Below, in pieces: positions 48,282 through 61,172 of a stretch of DNA of 64,000 bases (the first letter of the stretch is position 1; every line of letters starts with the position of its first letter). The notes beneath the pieces are model-generated. The model saw only the letters and a list, made by a program, of their open reading frames with translations, was not told where the DNA came from and made no database searches. A program made the translations under genes and the position numbers. The DNA is from Tetradesmus obliquus. Lineage: Eukaryota > Chlorophyta > Chlorophyceae > Sphaeropleales > Scenedesmaceae. The stretch is from contig CP126195.1 of the NCBI GenBank assembly GCA_030272155.1, positions 1,781,001 to 1,845,000 on the forward strand. Direction: 5' to 3'.

Positions 48282-48506
48282 TGAGTGCATCCCACGGCTT
48301 GGCGCTGAAGTCAGCCGAGCCGGTGGCTGCCAGAGTAGCAGGCGGGTCCAGCGCGCACGACCACACACAGCCCTGCAGCAGCAGCAGCAGCAGCAGTAAA
48401 GTCAGGAGAGCCTGTGGTTGCCAGCATGTTGTTGATCCTGGAACAGGGTCAAGTGCACGGGACCACACATATCCTTGCAGGGGCAGCTCCCGGCGGCAGC
48501 GGCAGC

Positions 48507-48553
<47 letters not shown>

Positions 48554-49073
48554 TGCTGTTTCTGGGTCTGTAGCTGGGGTTGTGCAGCTGCTCCGCGTTG
48601 TGCAAACCATCTGAAGTTGTAGAGGCTTCGAACAGCACAGCACTAGCCGTGGCTGCGCATAGCTTGTGCATTGCTGTGCATTGCTGGGTTGGACTGAGGT
48701 GAGGCAGCTGTCCCTGCTGACTGCACAATTTGCTGCTGTCTCAATGCGGCAGCCCATGCAAGCAGAGCGCAGCGCACGCACTGCTGCATGCACTTGCTAT
48801 ACAGGCGTGAAGACAACAAGACTGCTGTTGCTGCGCCACAGCTGCGCCTGTTGTTAGTGCCGCTGATGTGCCTCTGCTGGTGGTGGTGTTCTTGATGCGC
48901 TGCTGCCGTGTGCACGCTCCTGGACAGCTGCTGTGAAGGGCAGCACAAAAAAGCTCCTGGTGCCGGGTCACTGCTGCTGCTGCTGCGCGCTCATGCTGCT
49001 GCGTCATATGCACCACTGCTGCGACTGCTGCTGCTGCGCGTGCTCATGCCGCTGCGTCATACGTGTCGTCGCA

Positions 49074-49114
<41 letters not shown>

Positions 49115-49954
49115 GCGTGCTCATGCTGCTGCGTCTGCTGTGTCATACGCGTCACTGCTGCTGCTGCTGCTGCTGCGCGCGCTCATGCTGCTATGAGCAA
49201 CCAGCTGAGGGTGCTGGTGTCAGCTCGCACCTTGTGTCCAATGAATGTGCCGATCCAGTCCCCAGTTGTTCCCGAACGAAGCATAGGCTGCCCATCCTTA
49301 CTAGCGCTCACTGCAGGGCAGAAAAAGCAGCAGTCAGTAGTGTGGGTACATGTACGACATGAGTTCCTGCAAGAGCGTCTACTCCGCTGCCTACTGTATC
49401 AGCATCACGCGGGTGTGCCGAAAGAAGCATTATATGAGTGTGTTCAAGCTGCTACAATGCAACGGCCCCTGGCACATCAGGAGCTGCGCGCGCACCCAGC
49501 ATATATTGGGCTGTCACGCAAATGAGGTAAAGGTCTGCAAGAGCGCATGCAATGTAGCATACATGGCAGCTGCTGTTTGCTGCAGGCATTGACACACACG
49601 GCTGATGCTCACCTAAGAAGTATCCATCGGGGGTTACATTGCTGCAGGTGTGACAACAATCAAACAGCTTCAGTATCAGTGCGGCTGTAGCAGCTGACTG
49701 CGTATGGCCATCACCCAGCAACCGTCTGCAGCAGCTGCTGTGGCAGCAAGGCCGTCCTCTGCCAAACAACCAGCCGCATACCAGGCTGTGCAACCCATGT
49801 ACGTTGATCGCTGAATAAAAGCGACTGACGTCGTTAAAGTCGGCCCGGAAGGCTCGCGTAAAACAGTTCTGCGGCCCCACCTGTAGTTCACTTCTACGAT
49901 AGGCCTAGAATGACCATGGCACACAATAGGCTGCTGACACTTCCTTTGCATCAT
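45342..49954 (-). CDS. STRAP: STRAP-like WD40-repeat protein
   Basis: Eight exons join in phase to 332 residues: 49881-49954, 49613-49641, 49231-49310, 48054-48228, 46960-47186, 46520-46665, 45733-45837 and 45342-45504. The protein opens [16 protein letters not shown] and goes on [67 protein letters not shown] and [12 protein letters not shown]. Together these make a seven-bladed propeller. Order and wording match serine/threonine kinase receptor-associated protein (STRAP/UNRIP). In animals that protein is a scaffold for TGF-beta receptors and the SMN complex; in algae and plants its partners are less clear. Start choice: two adjacent ATGs, at 49954 and 49951. Introns near exons 4, 5 and 6 are swollen by exon-edge copies. 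Confidence 0.92.
46045..46475 (-). repeat. Echo array of STRAP exon 6 end
   Basis: Four copies of the exon 6 end ([24 protein letters not shown] plus GTGCG donor) lie at about 46046-46140, 46180-46232, 46281-46375 and 46420-46470. They alternate long and short, so a two-copy block has itself been duplicated (period about 237 bp). Confidence 0.88.
47285..47715 (-). repeat. Echo array of STRAP exon 5 start
   Basis: Copies of [18 protein letters not shown] with acceptor lie at about 47290-47445 (long, nearly identical to the exon), 47527-47576 and 47655-47716. The real exon is 46960-47186. Confidence 0.88.
48240..48540 (-). repeat. Echoes of STRAP exon 4 start with CAG tracts
   Basis: Copies of [25 protein letters not shown] lie at about 48285-48382 and, more decayed, 48415-48490. 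They are separated by (CAG)n on the + strand, including 48247-48281 and 48508-48551. Confidence 0.85.
48990..49185. repeat. CTG-rich tract with repeated GCGTGCTCATGC units
   Basis: CTG runs alternate with GCG(T/C)GCTCATG(C/A)(T/C)GCTGCGTC(A)TA segments at about 48987, 49038, 49117 and 49174, in the first third of STRAP intron 3. On the sense strand the runs are CAG. Confidence 0.8.
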
Positions 49955-50627
49955 TTTGGCGGATCTAGGAAGCTTGCGTTTACCCAGTAAAGAACTAAAG
50001 CGGCCTGTTCAGCAGCGTAGAGATGTGCCAGGTATTCTAGTATAACTAATACAAAACACAAACAAACACCACCTAATCCGTCGCCCTCTACGGGCTTCCG
50101 CGTCACGCTGGGCCCTGAAGTACTGCTGCTGCAACTGTCTTGGGCTGGGACATGAACCTGAGCGTTACTTCCTGTGTTCCCCGTGGTCACAGCTGCAATT
50201 TGCGTTTTGCTCATGCTTTCAGGTGATAATGGTGACTGTATGTCAGGCTGCTGCATCAAGAGCAAGCAACGGTACGCTAGGCTGGCAGATGTTGGCCCCA
50301 GCCTCAGCTGCATAGTGTGGCGCGGGGGCAGGCAGGCGCACCTGTCCTTTAGCGCATGCACTCAAATCATACGAACTGCTAGCCAAACTGACCTGAAATC
50401 CACTTTCAATTTCACTTCTGGGAACACTGAGAGACGTGATGTTACATCACTTCACTAAAAGTCAGCTTCCCAGATGTCCCCACCACCCTGCCAAAGTCAA
50501 GAGCACCCGAAGCATTGTCCAGGTCCTGCAATGCCAGCCCAAACTGCGCCCGCCCTAGAACAACAAATACTAGTACAGCTGCCTCCAAACCACACGCAAG
50601 CAGCACACTGCATGCTGCTGTGTGTGC
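49955..50627. promoter_or_regulatory. Intergenic region upstream of the STRAP-like gene
   Basis: 673 bp between the L22 stop and the STRAP-like start. A minus-strand frame at about 50070-50218 (MSKTQIAAVTTGN...) ends in a possible donor but joins nothing in phase, so it is not called. Confidence 0.35.
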
Positions 50628-50695
50628 TCATTCCCTCTCCTCCAGCCTGACTGTCAAGTGGAATGTTGGCTTTGCGATCTTGAAACCCCTGCGAG

Positions 50696-50729
<34 letters not shown>

Positions 50730-53534
50730 AACCAGTGTCAGACAAAAGCTGCTGCCGCAGCAGAATCGCAACACAGCTGGCTAACACGCAGGGTGTTTGC
50801 TCAGGCGTCTCGTGAATGGTCTTGTCTTTTCCAGTCCTGCCAAGTCGATTATTTCGACGCGCACTTCGATCGCAAGTGCTGTGGATGTCTACATGCTTAC
50901 ATGCTATATGCAAACTCTCTGTGAACAGCAGATGCAATGGCATATGTCTGCTGAGCATGTGTAGCAGCATGCCAGGGCAGAGAGCACAGTACTGTTTCGT
51001 GCTGACATGTGCTGCTTTGTGGTCTGAGGGCGGTTGTGGGGTGGCAGTGTTCAAGCTGATCAAGAATCAGACGTGATTCACGCTAGAGGCTGTTTGACCA
51101 AGCTCGGTGAAGTGGGCCCCAATTTGACTTGTGAACAGCACAATCGCTGCCACCACACAACGACGCACAGATCACCCGGCAGCGCATGTCAACACCAGCT
51201 GTCACGTCAACGTGTGTGCAGCATGTTTCACTCAATCAGTCAACTACATATTGTGTGTGCAGCATGCTTAAGCACCCTTATTCATCCACTAAAAGGCCGC
51301 ACAATGCCTTATAGCATCAACCAGCAAGCAACACATCGGCCGAATGTGATCCAAATGCTTACATGCAACATGCAAACTCTCTGTCAACAGCAGCACACGT
51401 GGTTGTGTGCTTGTAAGCGATACCATGCATGGCATGCAAGCAAAACATAACAGCACACGCTGTGGCCGCACCTGCCCTGCGCCCTGCAGCGGAAGCGCTT
51501 GAGGATGGGCCCCTGGTCAGCAAAGCACTCTGCCACCACCAGCTTGGACTTCTGCGCGCCGTTGTTGTTCTTGGCGTTGGCGGCAGCCTGCGGCACAAAA
51601 CATGGCAAGCCGCGCAATGTGTCAGGAACAGCACGCCATAGCACGTTGTTGTTATTGGCGTTGGCGGCAGCCTGCGGCACGAGACACAAACAACACCAAC
51701 CAGCGCAAGTGTCATGAACAGCAGGCGATTGCGCGCCGTTGTTTTTCTTGGCGTTGGGGGCAGCATGCAGCACAGCACACATTGCACCAGCCGGTGCAAC
51801 TGTTGCCGGTGCAACTGTTGCTGTCAACGAGCCAGCTGTTGATGTTATGCTGGCGACGCCAGCATGACGCCTCACTGCAGTTGCGCCTACACACACCACA
51901 GCTGCCGCTGCGCTGCTTGCTGAGCTGACTGATGTGGATCCCATGGAACACTGCTGCAGATCCCATGAACGCTGCCGTTGCTGCTGCTGCTTGCTGCTGC
52001 AGAAAGCCTGTAGCAGCGCCATGCGCACAGGGGCCAGCTGCATCTGCTACTCAGCTGCAAGGCAACTGACACGCTTGTATCTGCAGCCTGCCGGGCTCCT
52101 GCCCAGCTTGCAAGCCCTGCCCAGCTGCTTGCTGTGGCACAAGCATCTGGTGAACGAGCTGGACCCCAGCAAGCACCTCGACCCCACCCAACGATGATTG
52201 AAAAACCAGCTGCATCCCGTGCAGGCATGACACCCAGCCAGCCAGCTATTAGCTATTAGAGACAAACTCATGCTGCACTGCTGCCAGCTGCGTCTGTGTA
52301 ACAGCATCAACGCTCACGCTCTGCTGAGCTGCAAGCCTCGGAGATACTTTGAATAATGACATAGATATTTAAACAATGACATGTCACTGCCACTCACGCT
52401 CTTGAGCGCCTTGAGGATGTCCTCGCAGGCCCTGTAGGGCATGTACTCCATCATGATGATGGCGTCCTCAAAGCTGCGCCCGCGCATCACGTCCAGCACG
52501 CGGCGCACCTGCGAAAGTTTGCAGGAAAGTTTGCAGGATGGTTGCAGGAAACCTAGGTGTACACCTGAGGTGTGAAAGCTTGCAGGACACAGGTCGGAGG
52601 GAGTGACAGCGCGCGGCTGCTTGGCATTGGGTGTGACGATGCATGTCATACGTCTTTGTAATTGCACATGCTCAGATGCTGGCAGGTGCGTGACGGTGAA
52701 TCATATGCAGACTTTCACTGACTCAGACACACGTCCGTAGCTCATCACAACAGTGTACATGCTGCTGCTGCTGCTGTGCATGCTGCTTGACCCTCCGTAG
52801 CTGCAGGGTGGCTTCCTCCCAGCTGCTGCTGCAGCACAAGCTGATACTCATGCTTCTGCTGCTGCTCCTGCTGCTACCGCTACTGCTGCCGCTCTTCAGA
52901 GTGCTGTTGCTGCTGCGATGCTGGCACTGGACAGGGAGCGGAACCCAGCCAATACTGTGCTGCTGGCGTAGCTCAAACAGTACAGCTCATTCAATTCCCT
53001 CCTGCAGCTGAGCTGCCGAGTTCATGCTGGCCGTGCGCACGCTGCACTGCTGTAAGCTTGCTGCCACTGCCACTGCCGCTGCCGCTGCTGCTCATGCTGC
53101 TGGCACAGCCCTGCCAGCTGCCCACTGCTGCTGTCGGCCTTTCATCAAGCTCCTACTGGCCTTCAATTGGAATAGAAGCCAATTCAGCTTCTGCTCGTGC
53201 CTCCCCACTGTCTGCATGCCTGATGGCTGCCCTGCCACTGCTGCTGCCTGCCCACCTTGAAAACACTGCCGCGCTTGAACCGCAGGTGTGCCACGCCACC
53301 CTTGGCCTCTGCTGCTTCGGCCTCAACGACCTCTGCTGCTGCCTGGCATACTAGCGGACGGCGAGCCACCACTGGAGCCTGCACACACCACGACTCTCCG
53401 TGAGCCACAGCCCGCCTCCCATTGGCTGTTCGATTGATCGCGGAAAAACTTACAACGCGTGCTGGCCTAATTGCTGCAACACATGGCCTCTGCACAGCTG
53501 CAGGCCTGCTTGTAAGGTTGCGGGAGGCCAGCAT
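50628..53534 (-). CDS. PRPL22: Plastid ribosomal protein L22 (uL22c), nuclear-encoded
   Basis: Five exons, 53454-53534, 53256-53378, 52398-52508, 51472-51587 and 50628-50688, join in phase to 163 residues. Exons 1 and 2 encode an Arg/Ala/Ser-rich transit peptide ([17 protein letters not shown]). The L22 core follows: [74 protein letters not shown]. The end is LTVRLEERE. uL22 lines the exit tunnel of the large subunit. In many plants the gene is still in the plastid; in green algae such as Chlamydomonas it is nuclear, which fits here. Copies of the start of exon 4 (AAANAKNN) lie at about 51640-51680 and 51735-51775. Confidence 0.92.
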
Positions 53535-55082
53535 TTCTGCTTGTCTGCTAGTGGTCCTATGCGGCTGCCACAAACACTCGCTTCACCCGCAACCGTTTCA
53601 GCAGCATGCAACGCTTCCAATGCACTTTGGCTGTCTTGCTCTGGAGGTCTGCCCTGAGCTCGGGCTGCAGTAGCCCACCACAAGCAAAACACCGGGGCGG
53701 TTTAAGCGAAAGTGCTCTGAATGGCGTTTCGGAAGTAATGTTATGCTTTTAAATATTGTAATCATCTGCTTACGCGCCCTACAGGCGTGCCTGTACAGAA
53801 AAGCATTTCGGCAAGCACAGGCTGGCGATGTTGCAGCATTTGCTGAGTCCCGGTGAACTTGTCGAGTCTATTTATGGATTTATTTATCTGAATTGTTTGA
53901 ACGAACAGTCAGGTTCAGCAGCCAACGGTCAGCAGGTGCAGCATAGTACAACAGCAGGACCAGCAGCAGCATACACATGCCTGCCTGGACAGCTGACTGC
54001 GTATGCTGAGAGCTTGGATGCTGAGCGTGCGCTACTATGGATCAGCTGTTTTGTAAGTTTGGCAAATAGCACTCGCACTGCTGGACAAAGACAGCTGCAA
54101 GTCAGCAACCTTGATGGGGATGCCCTGGCGTGGCGCGCCCAACTCTTCTACCCTGCCTCATGCCCAGCAGCCGTCAACACACCACATGTCAATTGTCAGG
54201 TTACAATCCTCAGAGGGCTCTGCTGACGGGACGTGTGCTACCAAGTGCATGAGTCTGCGAGTTGACTTGCTTGAAGTCCCTGTGCTTGTCAGCCTGCCAG
54301 GCAACTGCAGCCGCTGAGCTACTACAGTGATAGTTGCTGCTGCTGCTTGGCTTACAGCGCCACAGAATGATGCTAGTCCCTTACATCATGCCAATACCAA
54401 CACCAGAGGCGACCACAGATCGTACTACCAACACCATCAGAGCTTTGCCCAATACGCCCACCGGCAGAGGGTCCTCAGCAGCCAATCGGCGCTGGCTGGA
54501 CAGGATTTGAGCTCTCTTCTGATGCTTCTGACATGCGTGCCAAAACTGGGATGCTCCTGAACATATGCATTCAAATATAATAGGCCACCTGAGAGGTGTC
54601 ATGCATTGCCAAGCTGCGCTCCTGCAGGCGTCACCTGCAGAAGTTCTGCAGAAGTTCTGTGAAGCGTCATGGATCAATCAATGCAGCAGCGCAGTGTGCT
54701 TGCGCCTGCTTGTTTCGTGGTGTATGCTTGGAGCAGCTCGATGTCCATGCCCTCTTTGCAGCTGCGTGCTGCGGTGTGCTGCCCAATCACGGTGCAGCCT
54801 GCCATTGCAGCTTGAAGCTGGCTTGCTCGGCCACCTTCCATCCCGGGCAGCCTTGTGCGGCAGCCTTCTGCGGCAGCCTCCTGCGGCAGCGTTCAAGGAT
54901 AAACCTTGAAGGATGAATCTTGAAGGATGAATCTCCCACAATTGAGCTTGCCATAACCCCATCAACTGCTGATCAGGTGCAAGTTCAGGTTCATGTTTAG
55001 TTCCATGCCTTGGGCCACGCATCCATAGGCACCGTGAACTTCAGGTTTAGTTCCATGCCTTTGGGCGCCGTGAACTTCAGGT
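53535..55082. other. Intergenic, no gene supported; 3' echoes at right end
   Basis: A plus-strand frame at 53828-54226 (132 codons) has no repeat bias but no homology or splice support. From about 54990 to 55075 lie copies of the end of the dehydrogenase gene. Confidence 0.4.
54990..55078 (-). repeat. Echoes of the dehydrogenase terminal exon
   Basis: Two short tandem copies of the last codons and stop (CACTTCACGG, CGCCTATGGATG and GGCATGGAACTAAAC parts), downstream of the real stop at 55083-55085. Confidence 0.88.
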
Positions 55083-56789
55083 TTAGTTCCATGCCTTGGG
55101 CCACACATCCATAGGCGCCGTGAAGTGTGTGCACAGCCGCTTCCTCACTGCAGGCACACGCGCAAGCACAGCGCAGCACAGCGGCACACGCAGCAAGCAC
55201 AGCAGAGCAGCAGCAGAGGGGTCAGTGAGCCCTGGCTAGGAGGGCAGCGCAGTTGCTGGTAGCATGCGTGCTGTTGCAGATCTCATACGTTCTGCCATTG
55301 CTGCTAACAACCATCAAAATGCTGATGTGCAAATGCTGCAAGTAATGGCCAAGCCGTGGTTCGACGACTGTCCAAGGATCAATTGCCGTGGAACTTCCCC
55401 ATGCCTGCTGTTGCAGACGGACTGCTGCGTTGCCCTGTCCTAATAGCGAGCAGTTACTGAAGCACGTGCAGGTGCCTCGCTGGTGCAGCACCCCATTGAG
55501 CGGCGCATGACGCATGTCACCGTCAAGGAGCTTAGCGATGAAACATGCACTACTGTGTGCGCTGTATGACAGAATGGCAGCACATGCTGAGCTGGCCGCC
55601 AAGCGCATGCACCACATCAGCACTCACTGAAGCCGAGGCTGCGCTGCTCGTTGAGGATGTAGCGCTTCTTGGGGTTGGGGTCGATGGCCAGACGGTACAG
55701 CGCCTCGCCGCCTGCAGGCAGCAGGAAAATACATCAGCAATAATACATAGCAGAGCAATTCAGTGGCCAGCCAGTGCAGTGCCGCACTGCTGAAGGCCTC
55801 GCCACCTGCAGGTTGAACATGCTAACTGTGCAGGATCAAGGAACAAGCTGTCGAGCCCGCCGTGCTGCCAATGCAATCAACATGTTGTACAAAAGCAGGA
55901 TAGACTACAGTTACCCACCCCCTCGCCTGTGGCGTAATAGCATATAGGCTATGGCCTTACCCTGTGCAGGTGTGAGGTACACGCTGTCGGGCCTGCCGTA
56001 CTGCCCGGCCTCCCACTGCTTCCACTCGTTCTCAAAGTTGGACGCCATCCTGTCACAGGCTGCACATATAAAGTAGATGCAGACAGCATAATGTAGTCAG
56101 GTACGGTACAGTCGGAAGGGCTGCGTGATTCAGCTTGCATGCCACCAGTACTGCTGCCCAGCAGCTGCTGATCACGGATGTGGCCACCATCGTGCGGTGC
56201 ACTGAAGATTGTCAAGGCATGCAAGAAGAGTGTATGGCACTTAGCAGGGTCGTTCTTGCGCCGAGTGTGGCAGCATGCTGCTTGGTGCTGCACAACAACA
56301 ACCCAAGGTATGCTGATGCTGTGCTGCAGCGGAGTCTGGCCAAGCCAAGGTCACTCACTAGGCACGCTCTTGCGTGCCGGGTCCGGCAGCATGCTGCCTT
56401 GGCACATCAGTGCAGTTAGCACCCTGTGGCACTGACTGTTGCTGCACTGCACACTCTGCTAGTTAGTATAGCGCGCTCATCCTCAACTCACCAGGCACGC
56501 TCTTGCGCGCCAGGTCAGACAGCATGCTGCCCGGGTGCAGCGTGGTGAACTTGATGTTCTTGGCGCGGCCGTCAAAGTGCTCGTACAGCCACTCCTCGCC
56601 GATGTCCGCCACGGCAGCCTGCAGGTTGAAGAACAGTTGCAAACACAACAGTGTGAATGTGTGATGTGAACAAGCATATGGGATGAACGCCACAAGCCAG
56701 CACGACATGCTTGATGCACGCCAGCCACTGCTGCGCCGGGGGCGTACATACTCTGATGCTGCCCCTGCTCGCCCCGCTGCCCCTGCTCG

Positions 56790-56820
<31 letters not shown>

Positions 56821-59800
56821 TCTATTGCTGGTGCTGGTGCTGCTGCTGCTGTCGCCGCACCTTGGATGCTCCGTATGGCAGGCCTCCCTGGATGCTGACC
56901 CAGGTGGCCACTGAGGCAGTGATCAATATGCGTGCATAGCCTGCAGTGACAAGCAGCAGCGGCAGCAGCAGCAGCAGCAGCAAAAGCAGCAGCAGTTTGA
57001 ACAGGCTCAGCCAAAGTTATCACAGCATGACCACAACGTGGCATGCGCGGCTAGCGGTAGGGTGTCAGCTAGGCCAGAGTTCTGAAACCTATGTCAGACA
57101 GCACCGCTGCAACACCACGTATTGTGCTCCAACAAAGTAAAGTAGCCTGCATTGTCAGATAGCTGGGCTGCGGGCAGCAGCCAACAAGGCCAAAGATGGT
57201 ACTGCCGATGTTCAAACAGTGCAGTACATGGTGTGAGACAGCCTTCACCGCACTGCATGCATGGTTACGAGATGTGCGCTGCGTTGCACGGTCCTGGGTG
57301 GTCACCTGTGCGCTGGACAAGCGGCAGTGCTGCGATGAGCACTTGGCCCGTGTCAACCAGAACACTGCTCAACAGGACTTCCTACATACTGCAAGAACAA
57401 AACACACAAACTCGTATACATACAGCACTGTATGGTTGTGCTGCGCCCTGAATGTTCACCTGTGCGCTGGACGAGCGGCAGTGCTGCGATGAGCACGCGC
57501 ACCGGGCCCCAGAAGTTGGTGTCCATGACCTCCTGCATGCGGCTGATGTCGTTGCAGTAGGACTTGCCGTTGGGGTTGAAGCTGTTGCTGCCGTAGCCGC
57601 GCCCTGCACAGCACACAGCACACAGTATTAGGAATGTTGGCCACGCAGCGTAATGTAGTCCTAAATGATCAGAAGCTGTTGCTGCCGTAGCCGCGCCCTG
57701 CACGCAGCACACAGCACACACCACACAGTGTCAGGAACGTGGGCCACGCAGTGTTATGTAGTCCTAAATGATTAGAAGCTGTTGCTACCGTAGCCGCGCG
57801 CTGCACACAGCATCCAGACCAGTATCATTGTCTCTATAGCTTGTTTGCACAAAACTAGCATCTGTGGAAGAGCTGTCGAGGTAGCTGCAGCGATGTGCGT
57901 CATGACCTCAAACATGAACGTGAGCTCAGCTCCGCAGCTGCCACAAACCGCATGCAACCACGGGTAGAAAGCAGCTGCCAGCAGTGTGAAACAATCAACT
58001 GACAGCATGCAAATAACCATGAAGCTGCTGCGCAGCGCGCCTGCGCACCTGCGTTGATGAACAGGAAGTCGATGCGGCAGCAGCACGCAGCACGCAGCAT
58101 GCAGCGCAGCACCAAAGCAACTGCCAACATCATGGCAAACTGACAGCATGCAAAGAAACCACGCAGCTGTGCAGCGCACCTGCGTTGATGAACAGGAAGT
58201 CGATGCGGCCGTAGGTGCTCTTCATGCGCTGCATGAGCGCGTCCACTGACGCCTGGCTGGTGATCTCCAGCTGCCACAGCTGCCAGCCCACTGCACGGTG
58301 GACAGTCACAGATGTAACAGACAACGAGGCAGACAACACGGCATTGCACTGCGTTATAGCCTTCATGCAGTGCAAGCATGAAAAAGGTGTACAGCTGCCA
58401 CAGCTGCAGGGCCACTGCATGGTGGACGGTAGGACATCAATTCTCAGAAACATTCAGGGTGTTGGAATGAAGCAATCCAGCAGAGCGGAGCAGATGGGCA
58501 AAGTGGACAGGCAGATGCTGCCGTTGCGCCGTCGCTGCGTCTGCTGGCGGTTGCTGTCAATGCCAGCATGAACACGTCAATGCAGGGTGGCGCACAAAGG
58601 TCGGCTGCGTGCCGCTCATTCCTTGATCCTCACCTGGCTTGCACCTGTCTCCAGGCTTGGTGTATGTGCAGCTGTTGCCATTGGTGTACTGCTGTGGGTT
58701 GCGGGAGGTGCCGATGACAGTCATGCCAGCTTGGGCCAGGCGGTCAGCCACACCACGGCCCAGGCCAGTGGAAGCTCCGATAATCAGTGCAATCTTGCCT
58801 TTGATGTCCTGCAAACGTTCACAGTGCGGCAAGCATGCAAGCATGAGCACCCCAGGCCAGTGGAAGCTCCGATGATGAGTGCAATCTTGCCTTTGATGTC
58901 CTGCAATCAATGGCAGTGCGGCAAGCATGCAAGCAGTGAGCACCCCACACCACGGCCCAGGCCAGTGGAAGCTCCGATGATCAGTGCAATCTTGCCTTTG
59001 ATGTCCTGCAATCATTCAAATTGCGGCAAGCATGCAAGCAGCGCAGCATACGCGCTCGGGCCTGAGGAGGCTTCCATGATAAGCACGCCAGCTTGCCTTT
59101 GATGTCCTGCAACCATTAGAAGTGCACCAAGCACACAGAGTGGCAAGCATGCAGAGGTGCCGATGAGGGTCATGCCAGCCTGGGCCAGGCGGTCAGCCAC
59201 ACCACGGCCCAAGCCAGTGGAAGCTCCGATGATCAGTGCAATCTTGCCTTTGATGTCCTGTGTGCATTCAGAACAAACAGTGTGATTGCAGTGCAATCAC
59301 ATTGCCAAGTTCGGCTGAGGTCACACGCTACTTGCGGCGCAGGCCTGTGAAGCACCAATGATCAGTGCCACCTTGCCTGTGATGTCCTGTGTGACACAGC
59401 GCAGAAGATACCACAATCTGCAGCAGCTTATTGAAGCGCTGTTGATGCGACAATGTGCAGCAGTTGCTTGCTTGAAGCAGTTGCTGTCCTAAAGCAGTGA
59501 GCACACCAGGTGCAGACACATAGTGCACGTGCTTCGGGTGTTGAGCCCACATCCGCTATATGTGCAGCTCACCTCACACCGGCCGCCACCTGCCTCTGTG
59601 GCAGTGCTGCCAAACTGGCATGGTAAGTTGCCCCAGTAGCGTGCAGCTGGCAGCGTCTTCTCCATGTCCAAAGGGCATGGCGGGTCCTTTTGGGCTGCAG
59701 GAACGCAGCCAGCAAGCATGATGATTGAGATGCGAGTGGACAGCCAAAAGAGCTGTACGTATGTGGTGATATAACTCCTTGCTTGGTCACAAGATTGCTT

Positions 59801-60050
59801 GTTTTATGGCTGCAAGAGCTCTGTGGAGGGAGCTTGCTGCAGGCCTGCCACTACGCTGCTTGAATGCTGTCCTCTGCATAACATACATGTGGCACACTAC
59901 TTGCTGGAGTTATGGCTAACTGATGGCATTTAGGTGCTTTGTCAAGCTGCTGAATGCCTCATGACACTCACCATTGCAAACACACACCAGACAAGCCAGG
60001 AACAGGGCACACCAAGTGTGGGTGCCTAAGCGTGCCATCTTGTCCTGCAT
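55083..60050 (-). CDS. Short-chain dehydrogenase/reductase with signal peptide
   Basis: Ten exons join in phase to 361 residues: 59972-60050, 59573-59694, 58634-58808, 58180-58290, 57460-57603, 56861-56940, 56492-56618, 55961-56059, 55628-55711 and 55083-55147. Residues 1-26 look like a signal peptide or anchor (CALFLACLVCVC). A short cysteine-bearing stretch follows, then the Rossmann fold: GASTGLG (78-84), INAG (160-163), the serine strand LITASV (Ser about 220) and the catalytic YGASK (Tyr 233, Lys 237). All key residues of a classical SDR are present; it probably uses NAD(P)H. The substrate is unknown. A second in-frame ATG at 60038 is possible. The last 21 codons come from a small exon reached through a GTGAGT donor at 55627; without it the frame ends two codons later. 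Confidence 0.9.
57295..57360 (-). repeat. Echoes at dehydrogenase exons 4, 5 and 7
   Basis: This copy repeats the end of exon 5 (ALPLVQRT plus donor). Others: start of exon 5 at about 57668-57702 and 57780-57805; end of exon 4 (IDFLFINAG) at about 58040-58080; start of exon 4 at about 58388-58430; end of exon 7 (GSMLPDPARKSVP) at about 56350-56400. Confidence 0.8.
58845..59390 (-). repeat. Echo array of dehydrogenase exon 3 start
   Basis: Five copies of DIKGKIALIIGASTGLG with acceptor lie at about 58845-58903, 58950-59010, 59065-59112, 59157-59263 (the longest, up to MTLIGTS) and 59350-59392. The true exon is 58634-58808. The copies keep an open frame over the GASTGLG motif. Confidence 0.88.
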
Positions 60051-61172
60051 CGAACATGTATGCACATTATGGTCCACGATTACGAATTGTTTGATTCAAG
60101 TGCTAATACTCTACTCACGCCATTGCTCGCACTAGTTGCGAAGAAGACCGAAGCTACTTCACACCACCTACCTACGGCTGCCACGCCAACTGCCAGGCCT
60201 AAAAAGTTTTTGTTGTATTTAAAGCAAGAGTATGAATGCGGTGATCCAACTGGTGTTGTGGTCGTTTAGCCGAATCACCGAACGCAAGTCGTAGGTCACC
60301 AGCTGTTCGACGACAAGCGTATGCTTCAAAATGCTTGTTATTTTGCTAAATCAGCAGGATCAAGGGGCGCACGAGCTTATATTGGTTGCCGTCTTGGCTG
60401 TTGTAGGCATGTCATGTCACCCCAGTGACATCCTGAGTCACTTTGTTGTTTCCTGCCAGTCCACTGCTAGCAGTAGCTGTATCACAAATTTCAGCTTGCT
60501 GCGCTTTATCTGTAGTCTGTCAGCATACCAGAGAAAGGCTGCAGGCCACGCCCTGATAAAATAATGGCAGCAGCTTTGTGTCTGTCCTGACAACCTTACT
60601 CCCACACAGATGGCTGAGCAGCATTTCAATAATGCATGTTCAATGTTATTTGACTCTGCATGCGCCACACTGTTTGTGACGGCTGTTCCTAGGGAGCTTC
60701 ACAGCTGAAGGTGGCGGCAGTGCAGAGACAACAGGTGCAGGAAGTCTGTTCATGCTGCACACCTGCCAACTAGATGCTTGATACCTTGTGAATATCAATA
60801 ACTGTGACAGCGGCTGCCAAACCTCAGCATCAACACACCCATTGGGTCAGGAAAGGGTGCACCTTCACGTGAAGAGTGACAGGTCACTGTAGTTGGCGGG
60901 CTTTGCGTATCCCCTGCGACACAATGCTGATGCAGTGCAGAATCCTTCATTAAGAATAAAGGTTATTATTTAGCTCTTTTTTGACACCGCTTCAAGATTC
61001 GAACTGCTGGCACAAAGTGCTGCCCCGCCTGGACAACAGCAATACGACTTTCCCTGCCGATCCGTTCAGCAACTGCTTCGTTTTAGCATAGGCAAGCTTT
61101 GAATGTTGAATCCCTGGTAGAGCAGCGCATGCGTGTGAGCCTTTGGCTGTATGCTGTCCAGAGCAGCAGCAC
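60051..61172. promoter_or_regulatory. Divergent intergenic region dehydrogenase / WDR34
   Basis: 1.1 kb between opposite start codons, AT-richer than its surroundings and without triplet repeats. No named motif recognised. Confidence 0.4.

Noticed and set aside
50070-50218. Minus-strand MSKTQIAAV frame as an extra first exon of the STRAP-like gene
   Set aside because: Its donor does not join in phase to the CHGHSRP exon, which has its own ATG and normal family start.
50443-50557. Minus-strand frame RAQFGLALQDLDNASGAL as the last exon of L22
   Set aside because: Phase does not match exon 4, and the real L22 end ([10 protein letters not shown]) was found at 50628-50688.
53828-54226. 132-codon plus-strand frame (MLQHLLSPGEL...)
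   Set aside because: No recognisable domain, no splice partners in phase and no composition signal; chance length in this base composition.
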